From contig CM032127.1 in NCBI GenBank assembly GCA_018894105.1, positions 29,070,369-29,134,368 of the forward strand: 64,000 nt of DNA, written 5' to 3'. The stretch is from Jacaranda mimosifolia (lineage: Eukaryota; Streptophyta; Magnoliopsida; Lamiales; Bignoniaceae). Below are positions 34,964 to 46,629 of the stretch, piece by piece. Position 1 is the first letter of the stretch. Each line of letters opens with the position of its first letter. The notes below the pieces were generated by a model. The model was given only the letters and a program-made list of their open reading frames with translations, had not been told where the DNA came from and did no database searches. The position numbers and the translations under genes were made by a program.

Positions 34964-36393
34964 CACTACAAAAAACAAAAAGCTTTTTTGATGAATTTCC
35001 AATGGAACGATAAATTTTTGATGGATTTTCGACGGAATTTTTTGAGTTGAAAAAATTCTCTTCGCAAATAAGTTTTCGTTAGTTTTCAGCAGTGACACTT
35101 CTGTCGAAAAATTCCTAATGGATTTTCAATGCATTTTAAATGGATTTTTTATCATTTGAGACAATATAATTTACATTAAATTTTCGCTTGAAATTTTCTC
35201 TAAAACTCTCCGATGGATTTTCGATTATTGTCTGATGCATTTTTGTTTTTTAATTAACCTATTCTTTTCCTTCTCGACGGACTATTCTTGGTAGTCCGTC
35301 AAAAATCTTTTTTATATTAATATATTAAATTAACATATCCGATAGAATTCCATCAATTTTTTTTTTTTAAATGTAATCTTCTAAATTTCATTTTTTTACA
35401 TCTCTAACCTATTGAAACATTTTGTATACTATAGAACTATAAATATATAAGTTAATAAACATTATTATATTTCAAAAAATTATAAATTTAGAAATATAAA
35501 TATTCATTACAAAGAAAATATAAAAGATGCACCCTATCTACTGGTCGGTGTGGCGGGGAGGGGGACGATATTTGACTGTTGGCAGGGGGCAGATGCGTAT
35601 GTGACTGGTGTGCCATCTGTGAATAAAAAACAAACATACGTCAAATTTCAATATATATGGACAACAATATCAACATGACAAATTAATTAACTGCATATGT
35701 GAAATGCATAAGGATAATTAAATACTAAAATGAATACAAAAAACAAGTTCAAACAAATATGACACACTGCTAACATAATTCAATTTTCGTCAGAATATTC
35801 AGAATCATTAGTCTCAGCATCATCATCAAATTCATCTTCATCATTAGTAGATTTTGTATATTCTTCCATCGTCATCATTAACATTACATCTACATGTTGT
35901 GCTTCTGATCTATCGACTTCTTCTGAAAAATGATTGCAATCTATTAAATCCTTTTTCAAATCATCTGAATTTATTGCATCAACATACGTCGGAGTATCAT
36001 TCTGATAAGCAACTTTTAACAAATCTTCAATTTCAACTCGAGCTCTAGCCTTTCTTTTTATAATAGTTAACCAATTGATCCTATCTCTAATTCTTTTAGG
36101 ATATAGAATATAGTAAACTTGCCACACTTATTGGGCAATTACAAATAGGTCATTTTGTTTATACCAACCCCTTTCCCTAACTTCAACATTATGATATTCT
36201 GGATGCACTATACTGGTTCCTCTCTAAGGAGTTGGATCAAACCACTCACAACAGAATAGAACCACCTTCTTTATAGGTTCTCCTGAGTATTCTAACTCAA
36301 CCACCTCCTTCAATAAGGCGTGTAATCGACGCCAATCGTAATATGGTTAAGGCGATGTTACGGATCCCACACCTCACCCAAATATCAAGAAGG
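34964..36393 (-). mobile_element. CACTA fragment B with transposase C-terminus
   Basis: It starts CACTACAAAAAACAAAAAGC, followed by ~400 bp of 'ttttcgacggaattt', 'tctgtcgaaaaattcc' and 'tccgatggattttcg' subterminal repeats. Further right it has a minus-strand coding remnant. With coding on the minus strand, this left tip is the element's 3' end. The 5' half is missing; on the right it joins Tat pol at about 36394. Confidence 0.65.
35780..36350 (-). pseudogene. CACTA transposase ORF C-terminal part (DUF4216-like)
   Basis: Read right to left, ~36345-36125 gives RLHALLKEVVELEY, then KKVVLFCCEWFDPTP. After a stop it continues as an open 115-codon frame to 35780 with WQVYYILYP and an acidic tail rich in D/E/S. 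The series V-V-L-F-x-C-x-W-F-D-P-T, then Q-V-Y-Y, then W-x-x-x-x-K-x-x-A-R is the pattern of the DUF4216 region found after the Tnp2 transposase in plant En/Spm elements. At least two in-frame stops or shifts are present, and the catalytic Tnp2 domain is not here. Confidence 0.65.
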
Positions 36394-38670
36394 TGCAAAT
36401 ACTGGCAGGATGCTTAACCACATTGAACTACTTTATTTTGTGTTCCTTGAGAAGAGATTGCTTTTTATCAAGATCTTAAAAAGAGCCAAAGCCTCCAGAC
36501 GGACTATTAAATGTGATAGAGTCTTTTTGCAATTGAAGAAAAACTTAATGACACCACTATTGCTAAAAAAGCCCATGGACGGGCGAAATGATACACTTAT
36601 ATGTGCCACCAAAAATATTACAATTTGTGCTGCCTTGGTGTGCGAGTAAGAAAGAGAACATTAGTCATTGTATTATGTCAGTCACCTCTTGTAGGGTCTT
36701 GAAACATGATACATCCCATTGAAAAGCTGGGCTTAGTAGTGGTGATGGCCGCTTGAAAGCTCCGCCCATACTCTCAAGCTTACCAAACATAATGCTCATC
36801 AATTACCTATTGAAAAGAACATTCAGCAGCCCAAAAGCCTCCAAAAGACTTGTCAAGTAGTTACTAGAGATAAGTCAGTACGGGATCAAATATCACACCC
36901 AACCTGCCATCAAGGCACAAGCTTTAGTGGATTTTTTGATAGAAAGAATCAAGGATAACGTAGAAAGCTCCCTTCATGTCTAGGTCTTTTACATAGATAG
37001 ATCAACCACAAGAGCAGACAGTAAAGTAGGGATAATTTTGGAGAGCCCCCACAGTGAGAGAATAGAATAAGCGATAAGATTCACATTCTCTGTCTCTAAT
37101 AAAGAGGCTGAGTATAAGGCGCTAATCATAGGAATGAAGCCAACTCATGCGAATGAAGTAGGATGCTTAATTATTCACAATAATGCTCAATTGGCAGCAA
37201 ACCAGGCCACCAAAATCTAGGAGGCTAATGAAAATAGCATGGCCAAGTACCTTGGCTGAGTGAAAGCAATATAACAGATGTTTGAAAGCTTCAATCTTAC
37301 TTAGATTCCACACGAAAGGAATAAATATACCGATTGCTAGCTAAGATTGGCATCTTATTGCCTATTGTGAAAAGCCATCAGATCACATTCTTGACTATAG
37401 AAACCTTAGACTAATAGCCTCTTGGGAATAAGACTGACTCCCTCTATAAGGTGATGGATATAGAGTTTTTTTCCATCACACGGATGACTCTTGTTATGAA
37501 GCACTTGCAAGATGGCAACCTCCCAAGTAGTTCAAAGTAAGTGCTCTAGGAGAATATATGAACGACCCAATTTATTTTGATAGATAGAGATTTGTTCAAG
37601 AGAGATTTCTTGCAACCCTATTTAAAATGCTTGGCACCTAGAAAGGTAGAATATCCACTTAGAAAAATACATAAAAACGTATATGGAAGTCACTTTAGAA
37701 TGAGATCATTGACATCCAAAACTCTTCGGCAATGGTACTTTTGGTCGACCATGTTGAAAGACACTCAAGCATTAGTGAAGTTGCAAACCTTTCTAGGAAC
37801 ACGCCCTTTTGAATCATCAACCTGGCACCCTTCTTCAGCCTATCAATAATCATTATATTTTCATGTAATAGAGAATGAACATCATAGGACCTTTCCCTTA
37901 AGCCCCAGGCCAGAGAAAGTTTCTCATCGTAGTTATGGACTATTTCTCTAAGTGCATGCAAATAGAACCTTTAGCATAAGTATTTGAAAAGGAAGTAACA
38001 AGATTGCTTCGGAGGAACACTATCTGCCAATTTAGGATTCCTTGAGCACTAGTCTCCAATGATGGGAACTAGTTCATCGGAGCTTAACTTAAGGAATGGT
38101 GCTAAGGTTCTCCATTAAAGAATTCTTCACATTGATTGCCAACCCTCTAGCTAATGGATAGACTAACTTCACGAATATGGTATTAAAGATGCGGTATGGA
38201 GGTGCTAAAAGAGCATGGATAGATAAACTCCTTGAGCACTCTGCAAACATCCACTGGGGAGTCCTCTTCAACCTTATGTATGGGACATAAGCGATTGCTC
38301 CAGCAAAAGTTGGAGAAGTTCGCTGGAGAGTCAAAAATTATAACATTTCCCATAATTTTAAGGAGTTGAGAACCAACCTTGACCTACTCCTTAAAAGAAT
38401 AGGGCATACGTTTATGTAGAAAGATACAAAACTAAGATGGCAAAGGCTTATAGCACCAAAGTACATCCCAGAAACTTCCAATTTGGTGACCTGGTGATAA
38501 GAAAAGCAAAAGCATCCGGACACATATGCAAACTTGATGCTAGGTGCAAAGGCCGTATAAGATGACTGAGGTTGTTAAACCTGGAGCATACAAGTTACAG
38601 GCAATGGGAAGAAGAAAAGTGTCCAAAACTTGGAATCTCTGCAGCCTAAAGAAGTTCTACGTGTGAATGT
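36394..38670 (+). pseudogene. Tat pol remnant: RNase H, archaeal RNase H, integrase
   Basis: RT tail/RNase H (~36400-36900) contains MLNHIELLYFVF and LKKNLMTPLLLKKP, matching the family's 'LAALNRFIS..LKEYL.SPPLL.KP'. The archaeal-type RNase H (~36975-37380) contains VFYIDRSTTRADSKVGII and NKEAEYKALIIGM; its first Asp and the Glu are kept. The integrase zinc region (~37600-37800) keeps the two His (KIHKNVYGSH) but loses the Cys pair. A C-terminal stretch at ~38390-38660 resembles 'GDLVLRKA..GKL..' and ends in LKKFY in one frame. Stops and shifts throughout. Confidence 0.75.
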
Positions 38671-38813
38671 TGGAGACCATCCCCTATGTTGCTTGAATGC
38701 ACCGCTAGCAATGCTACCTAAGTATACTTTTTTTTCCTTAGAACAATTTATAATTTGGTTTTGTTTATCTGCTTTGAAGCATATTTCTTTTTGAACATTT
38801 GAATGATGTTTAT
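38671..38813 (+). other. Tat sequence between pol end and copia insertion
   Basis: AT-rich, non-coding. It continues at 48833 after the nested copia element. Confidence 0.5.
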
Positions 38814-40852
38814 TGTTGGCATAGTGCCCCGCAAGCCAATTAGATTGGCTTTGTAAACTATTTCCTTGTAAGATAATCTTGATTGAATGATATTCATTAT
38901 ATGACCATCTTCATCTTATGCTCATTATTTGCTTCACTTGCTTTTGGATGATGCCATTAGATCACATTAGACTATGGGACTTGATCATGTATTCGATGGT
39001 GATCATGGAATAAGTCTTACACAGTCGTGATCTTAAATCTTCCTAGTCATAGTATCTTACGACGCAGAGTATGTAAGATTCGGATAGACTTGCACTAACG
39101 ATGCATAAATCTAAGGGTTGGACGTTGCTTCGCTCCATGAGCAATCCCATATAAGGTATGGATGTGTGTTAGTGTTAGAGAACAAGGCACTGAAGACGCG
39201 CCCGGAGAATCCACTAGATAGCCAAAGTGGTAATTTGGTAATGGCAAGTTCTCCAGCTTATACAAGTGTATCTTATTAGTTCTTTGACCTAAGGATTCAT
39301 GGTAACCTTATGTTTGATCCTTATGCTTTGACTCTTCTTTTGGTCACTTAGCAAGCTATTTGGGTTAAGATTGGGCATAAGCTACTGGGCATGGAGGTTT
39401 GTGAGATCCAAGATGGAATTCGACTCCTCGCTTTTGTGAAGGGTGAGTGCATCTCCTACTCATTCTATAGTGATCGATTCCAAGAAATCCTTGCGCAAGG
39501 TAATGTGATAATTTGGAAAGGTGTTTTCAAAGATGAAGGCACTAAGGGAATCGACCATTGAGAATAGAAGCATAGTGTCGAGGCTATTAGGAAGTCGACT
39601 AATATCTTGCCCTAGGCCTCTTTCGGGAGATAGAGACGGAACGACCGTATTTGCATGGTACGCGCAATGCTAGAATGATTCTTCAAGAGCATTCATTTTG
39701 GCCAATTAGTTGGGCTCCATGGGCTTGAAGTTGGATATCGACCATGGAGATTGGGTACTCTTCAATTAATGATATTAATTGAATTGAGTCGCTTACTTTA
39801 AAGGAGGTTAAACTAATGTGAATATTTGATATTCCATACACAAAAGCCAATAGCATGACCTATTGAAAGAAGGAGAATTTTCTAAGAGTTAGAGATTTCA
39901 TGACCGAATTTGGAGGAGGTGAAGATTGGAGTCATTTTTAGCTTGATCAATTTAAGAGTTAAATTGGTCAGTTTAATTTAAGAGTTAAATTAAGATCAAT
40001 TAATTAAGAGTGCATTAATTGATGTCACATGACTATCAATTGGTCAAATTTATTTAAGAGTTGAATTAATTTTGACTAGCTTAAAGAGTTAAGCACTTTG
40101 ACTTAAGAGTTAAGTCAAATGATGATTAATTAAATTAAAGTGTTTAATTTAATTTAATTGGAGAGTTTATTTTGGAGAATATTATTAAATGAAGGGTTCA
40201 TTTAATATGGAATTATAATTTATTTGGAAGACATTTCATTAGATGAAACGCAAATTCCAAATGACATTCAAATTCATATTAACACTAATTGTTAGTGGCC
40301 ACTTAGGCATTGACACTTGGCACCCTCTTCTTGAGGATGGTGTGTGACCATACACCATCCCACTCCTATATATAGATATAGGAGGAGAGAAGGCCACCAC
40401 TTGGTGTAAGATCGCTAGGTGTCTTTTATTCTCCCAACAAACTTGGATAGTGGGCATCTAATTTTTAGCATTCCAATATTTTCTCCAACCTCATTCACAT
40501 TCCACCTCCATTTTCCAATCCTTCTCTTCTCATTTCTCTGCAAATACCTCCAGCCATTTTGTGGAGACTAGGTCCTAGCCATGGTGTGTGGACTATATCA
40601 TTAGAGGCCAACCATTTGGTTGATATTGCTCTTGTTTGAAGGGAAAATGATGGTGATTCTACTGCACTAGTGAGAAATTTCTTCAATAGTTGAAGAGAGT
40701 TTTTCTTACTCCTTGAATTTTCTGTTTTCACCAAGGTATTTGCCTTCTCTAAATCTGATTCCTATGCATGTCTTGATCCTTGGGGATGTGTGTGGGCTAG
40801 TTACATTCATGTTTTTTGAAAATATTTGGATCCTAGTGCGTACATACCTAAA
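38814..40852 (+). repeat. 5' LTR of copia element (2039 bp)
   Basis: TGTTGGCATAGTGCCC.. to ..TACATACCTAAA. Aligned with 46630-48832 it lacks ~55 bp near 39840 and ~130 bp near 40640 that the 3' LTR has. The relative at 29804 also carries the 'tgacccaataggttctacca' words around the first gap, so that gap is a deletion here. Confidence 0.9.
40366..40375 (+). promoter_or_regulatory. TATA box in 5' LTR
   Basis: CTATATATAG followed ~10 bp later by a purine-rich stretch. It is in the same relative place in all better-preserved LTRs of the family. Confidence 0.5.
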
Positions 40853-40853
40853 A

Positions 40854-40866
40854 GTGGTATCATAGC
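40854..40866 (+). other. Primer binding site (tRNA-iMet type)
   Basis: TGGTATCATAGCC two bases after the LTR, one base off the canonical TGGTATCAGAGC. Confidence 0.85.
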
Positions 40867-42990
40867 CATATTCATGCATAGATTTGGATTTTGGTTAGCT
40901 TGGATGATTGGTTCTTGTGAACAATTGATCAAAATCACCATTTACTTGATCCATATCATAGGTTGGAGTGTACGGATGATCTTGTTTTTGGCTCCTTGAT
41001 TAATAGATTAAATCATGCTATTATGTGCTTTACTTGTTAAATCATGTGAGGGGTATCTTTTAATTCATTTTGCCTAATGTTGAACTTTGATTTGGCATTG
41101 GTAGGTGTTATATGTTGATATAGCATTTTGTGAATGGCCTCAAGTTGTTTTGGTCATTTTTGGGTCCAATATGATTGGATATTTTTGGAGATTTTTTGAA
41201 GAATGTGATTCTTGCTTAAACTTGTTTTTCAAGCATCTTTGGGCACTTTATATTTCAATTTTAAAAGGTGTTTTAATCTGAAATTTTCACCTATGTTGTG
41301 TGTTTTGATGTTTAGAAGTTGTTCTAAAATTTTTGGTGCACAAAAGTTGAGCTAAAAATGGCTTGACTTGGCCGTGACCCCAAAACAGGGGAGCTACCGG
41401 CACTTGGCAGTCCACAGTAGGGAAGTGGCCGAGAGCTACTGCCCAGCAGTGATCAAGCCTCGGCCAGCAGCCCCTACTTGGGTTTGGGATGGGTTTTGAG
41501 CTTTTCCTTTGGTTCCTTTAGTGACCAAACTTGTTTTGAAACACATACATTAGTTGCACAAATGTTGTATGGTTGCACAAACGTTGTGCAAGTTCTCAAA
41601 ATTGTATTGGACACTTTTTGATTGCTTTTAAAAGTTGTTAAAGTTAATCTCCTATTGTGGCAAAATAAGATGCATAAATGTTATGCTTGTTTTTGCTTGA
41701 CCAACTATTTGTTAATTTGATTAGCATTTAATTGATGGAATTCAATGTCAATTCTTGATTTATTTATTGTTCATTTAAGTATTGAATGGATGATGAATGA
41801 ATAGGGATGACCATGAGCCTTTAATATTGATTTTATTTATTTCAAGTTGTTGAAAAGGGTTGTATTGAATTGGTATTTGCATGCCTCTTAATTTCTATCT
41901 TGTAAATGTTGTAAGAGTAGAATCACTAGAAGTGAGGATTTCTTTCTCATGTAAATATTAAAAGGAGAAAAGATGACCATTGGAGGCATGAAGACTCATG
42001 AATGTATGGGATACACTCATGTAATAGCTAGATTTAATCAACCCACTTAAAATCAACTAAGTGGTGCACCTATGGCTCTAAGTGCACTACTTGGTTAGGC
42101 TCATGGTCATCCCACCATAGGAGCATGCTAGGCGCATTACTTATTTATGATTTTTATATCCTATTGATGTATGAGATGCATGATTAGGATATAGAAAACC
42201 TAAATAAGAAGATAAAATGATGAGATCTTTGCAAGCAAAAATCCTCCACTTGGAATGTCTAAGTGCTTTTCAAATATTAAATCAAAATGGATACAAATTA
42301 AAAGAGTTTTAATTAATCTTTGTGTGATATACATTCGGTCACGAGAGTCACACTTTGATGGAAAGTTGTGACCATATACTTAGCATGAGATGCACCTTCT
42401 AATTTGAGGACGACCACACATTATACACTCGATCACAAGGGATGTTGTGGTGCCCGTCTCGAATCAAAGCTTAATTGGTAGGTTCGACTTAACACCAAGT
42501 AATGTAGAGGTCGTCCTTATCGGGGATGTACATGGAAAAGTGAGGCAAAATATATCAAGAGTTGCATAAGATGCAATTAGCAAAAAATGGCTTACCTTTG
42601 CATTATTTATGGACATACATCCAGTCACAGGGGTCTACAAGTCCTTAGGGTCTTGATTCTCACTAGAAAATGAGATTTCCTAAATTCTTCAAGGGGGTGA
42701 AGGATTTGATAAAATAGTGGGAGAAAAAAACATGCTTAAAAGACCATGAACATGTTTTCAATATCAATACTCAATTACATGCTTATATTCTCTTTTTCGC
42801 CTTTGTGGATTTGTGAAATCTCAAAAATGGCTAATAAACCACTCAACATTTTTGGAAACCAATAAACCAATCGAGCCAAACTTCCACAATTGACTTAACC
42901 TCAAAAATCATTCTAGATTCCTAGAAGTAGATATATATCCTATATCAAGGTGCTTTTAGTCCTATGGGGATTATTGTAGATCAAGAGACA
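40867..42990 (+). other. Copia leader and unreadable 5' internal region
   Basis: About 2.1 kb before recognisable gag. No frame stays open. The 41380-41470 stretch is comparatively GC-rich ('gctaccggcacttggcag'). Gag N-terminus may lie here in decayed form. Confidence 0.4.
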
Positions 42991-43620
42991 CGTGAAAAGT
43001 TCATGAGTTGGGTTTTAAGATCGTTCTCTCCCTTAGTCTCATGATGGCATCTACAAAACTTCAAAAGTCTCAAGGACACATGAATAGTACATTGGTTAAA
43101 GTTTACAAGAGTTGTAAAGCAAACAAGGTATCAAAAGTTCATGTTGTCAAGGAGATTTTTCAAGCTAAGATGGATGTGAAGTCATGTGTCATCAATTACA
43201 GTCTAAAGTTGATTGGACTTAGAGAAGTTTTCCAACTTGGACGTAGTGATGGACAATGATCTCCATGAGGATTTGATCCTCACATTCTTGCTGAGTTTTA
43301 TTGATCAAAGTGTTGATCTAGAAAGAAGACTACCATGACAAGGGCAAACCTTTGACACTTGTTTCCTCCCCCAAGTCTATAGGCCCTAGGGGAGCTAGAA
43401 AGGGAGGTAAAAGAAAGAAAAGTTCTTCCTATAGGGGAAAACAACCATTAAAGGTGTCCAGAGGAGTCAAGAAGATTATAGAGGAAATAGTCAATATTAA
43501 TTGTTTCTACTTTGGCAAAATAGACCATTGGAAGCGGTATTGCAAGGAATACCTTGCAACCCTTAAGAAGGGTATGTACTTTATTGAAGCGCATTTAAGG
43601 ATAAATTCTTCCTCATAGAT
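42991..43620 (+). pseudogene. Copia gag remnant with zinc knuckle
   Basis: Two open stretches, 43008-43259 and 43352-43618, in different frames. The first ends KLIGLREVFQLG, like the family's 'MI.YLEEL..LG' helix. Between them DLILTF can be read at the place of the conserved 'D..L.SLP'. The second has a basic linker (GKRKKSSS) and the knuckle CFYFGKIDHWKRYC, in which the second Cys is replaced (C-x2-F in place of C-x2-C), followed by YLATLKKG. Gag would coat the RNA in the particle; this one is dead. Confidence 0.7.
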
Positions 43621-46609
43621 ATATGATATCGCATGTGGTTCTTATCTTTGTAAGTTGTTACAAAGAATAGAAAGAATAATGAATCTAAGTGATGTGGATA
43701 TGATCCACACCACTTTGGCTAAGAAGCAAAAGTTGTGACCAAAGTTGAAAGCGTATAATAAGTTAGAGTTAGGGAATTCCATACTTGTACTGGACCTTTG
43801 TTATAATGTACCATATATTGTTGAGAACAATATTTCAATTCCCATTTTGGATAGTGAATGACTTGATTTTTCTATATCAATTGGGAAATTGAAGGCATTA
43901 AAGAATGGGTTCTTTAGTCACTTGTGGTATACTTGACAAAGAATTATACATATTAGATCATCTATCATCACTGATGCACTTTCAATAAAGTAAGAAAGTT
44001 GGATAACCAAGAAGATGCTATTCTTTGGCATGCAAGACTTGGGCATATCTCCAAGAATAGGATAAGCAAGATGGAAGCTCTCAAATCACTAAAAGTTAGT
44101 GGCATTGAGGACCTTCCTACTTGTGAATCTTGTTTGAAGGGAAAAATGACCAAGGCTCCTTTTGTAGGACAATAGGAGAACTTCACAAGTCCTATGGATT
44201 TGATCCATATGGATAGTTATGACCCATTAAGCATTAGTGCGAGAGGAGGCTATTCTTTCTTCATCACCTTCACTGGTGATTATAATCGTTCGGACATGTG
44301 TATCTTATGAAGAGCAAGTCTGAAGTATTTGAAAAGTTCAAAGTGTATAGGAATGAAGTGGAAAAGCTATTGGCACTTAGTATTAAAGCTCTTCAATTGA
44401 ATTGAATGATAGAATACTTAAGTACCGAATTCATGGATTATCTAAAGGATAATGGGATTTTCTCTCAATGGACTCCATCCGGCACACCCCAACACAATGG
44501 AGTAGCCAAAAGGAGAAACCGTACTTTGTAAGATATAGTACATTCCATGATGAGCTTTTTTCGATGTATCTATATCCTTTTGGGGATATGCTTTAGAAAC
44601 TACAGTGAAGTTACTAAATTTAGTTCCTTCAAAGTTGGTGCCAAAGACGCCGCATGAGATGTGGTATGGCAAAACACCCTCTTACCACTACCTTTGGGTT
44701 TGGGGGTCTCTTGCTTACGTGAGACGGACAGTGGGAGACAAGTGGATAGTAGATCCACTTTGTGAAAGTTTGTAGGATACCCAAGAAAGTCTATGGGTAA
44801 TTATTTCTATGATCCCTTGGAACAAATGGTGTTTGTTTCGAGGAATGCCATCTTCTTAGAAAAGGATTTTCTATTGGATAGAAATGGCATTGTTGTTGAA
44901 CTTGATGAAGTTCAAGATGATCATCAAATCCCACAAGTGGTAGAAATAAATAAATATCAAAGAGCATTACACACAATCTCTGAAAAGGTTGGACTAGATC
45001 AAGAAGCAACCCAAAACATCCGAATTCCTTCATGGGATGAGCTAATCGGATAGTGATTCAAAGACCTATGAGAAAGCTATGTTGGACATAGGCTCGGGAC
45101 ATTGGCTTCACACCATGAGATCCGAAATAGACTCCATATACTCCAACAAAGTCTAAACTTTGGTAGATCCACCAAACAGAATGGTTCCTGTTGGTTGCAA
45201 GTAGATCTATAAGCGAATGCTAGGAGTAAATGGAGAGGTAGTAACCTTTAAAATGTAACTAGGTGCAAAAGGTTACACTCAAAGACCCGGTATCAATTTT
45301 AAGGAAACCTTTTCATCGATCACAATGCCTAAGTCCATTCGAATTCTACTTGCCATAAGCATATATTATGACTGTGAGATGTGGCAAATAGATGTGAAAA
45401 CCATTTTTCTTAATGGAAACATTGAAGAAAGAAACCTATATGGACTAACCACAAGGTTTTACATCCGATGGGAGTGAGCAAAAGGTTTGTAAACTCCAGA
45501 GATCCATTTATGAACTTAAATAGGCATCCCGAAATTGGAACATACATTTTGATTAGAAAGTCAAATCGTTTAGCGTTGTCAAAAAGGTGTATGAACCATG
45601 TGCGTATATGAAGGTTAGTGGGAGTAGTACACAGTTTATTATGCTTTATGTCAATGACATCTTTCTCATTGGGAATGACGTAGAAATGTTAGAGTATACT
45701 AAAGCGTGGTTATCTATACAATTCTCTATGAAGGATTTGGGAGAAGCATCCTACGTATTAGGAACACATATCTATAGAGATAGATCGAGGAGGATGCTAG
45801 GGCTTTCCTAAACCCTGTACATTGATAAAATACTAAAGATGTTTAGTATGGAAGAATCCATTTGGTAATTCTTTCCCATAGGAAATGGCTTCATCTCTCC
45901 AAGTCTTTGGCCCCCAAGAATGAAGACGAGAGATAGAGAATGTCCCACATGCCTTATCTGCCATAGGAAGCATAATGTATACAATTAAATGTACAAGATC
46001 GGATGTGGTACACTCGCTAAGTGTTACAAGTAAGTTCTAATCTGATCCCAGTGAAAGTCACTGGACAGCTGTAAAAACAATCCTTAAGTACTTGAGAAGG
46101 ACTAAAGGACATGTTTTTGGTATACGAAAATGGAGATTTGAAACTCAAGGGGTTTTCGGACTCTAGTTTCCAATCCAATGTAGATGACCTGAAATTCACT
46201 TCTGCATTTATATTTTGCCTTAATGGTGGCATGGTGAGTTGGAAAAGTTCCAAATTGGACACCATAATCGAGATAACGACTGAGGTGAAATAATTTGTAG
46301 TTTTGGAAACCGCAAAGGAAAGTGTTTGAATAAAAACTTCATCTAAAAGTTGGATATAGTATCTAGCATGCATGGGCTAATGGTTGTCTTTGGAAGACAG
46401 CTTAGGACTTGAGCCAAGACCTCATCAGTGATCCGAACATAGTAAATGCGTTATTATTTGATATATGATATCAAGTGATAGAGGCAACAACTGAGTGGAT
46501 AAAATTGTCTTAGAAGAAAATATAGTAGAACCACTATTTAAACCCCTATATGCAAACGGTCTTGGAAGGACATTTTAAGAAAACGGGCCTTAAGGCTATG
46601 GGGAATTAG
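43621..46609 (+). pseudogene. Copia pol remnant: protease, integrase, RT, RNase H
   Basis: The protease region (~43625-43960) has DIACGSYLC at the place of D-T/S-G-x-S-H. Pre-integrase (~44000-44180) has HARLGHISKN and CESCLKGKM. Integrase includes MDLIHMDS (~44195) and TPQHNGVAKRR (~44485). RT (~45120-45800) contains MPKSIRILLAI and a catalytic box YVNDI (~45648) instead of YVDDI, with the first catalytic Asp lost. RNase H (~45955-46300) contains DLKFTSAFIFCLNGG and VSWKSSK. Frameshifts and stops occur between and inside domains. Confidence 0.8.
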
Positions 46610-46611
46610 CT

Positions 46612-46629
46612 TTAGGGCAAGTGAGAGAT
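46612..46629 (+). other. Polypurine tract of copia element
   Basis: TAGGGCAAGTGAGAGAT just before TGTTGG at 46630, the same tract as at 25464-25480 on the other strand. Confidence 0.75.

Noticed and set aside
35854..36048. 64-codon plus-strand frame
   Set aside because: Shadow of the DUF4216-like minus-strand remnant.
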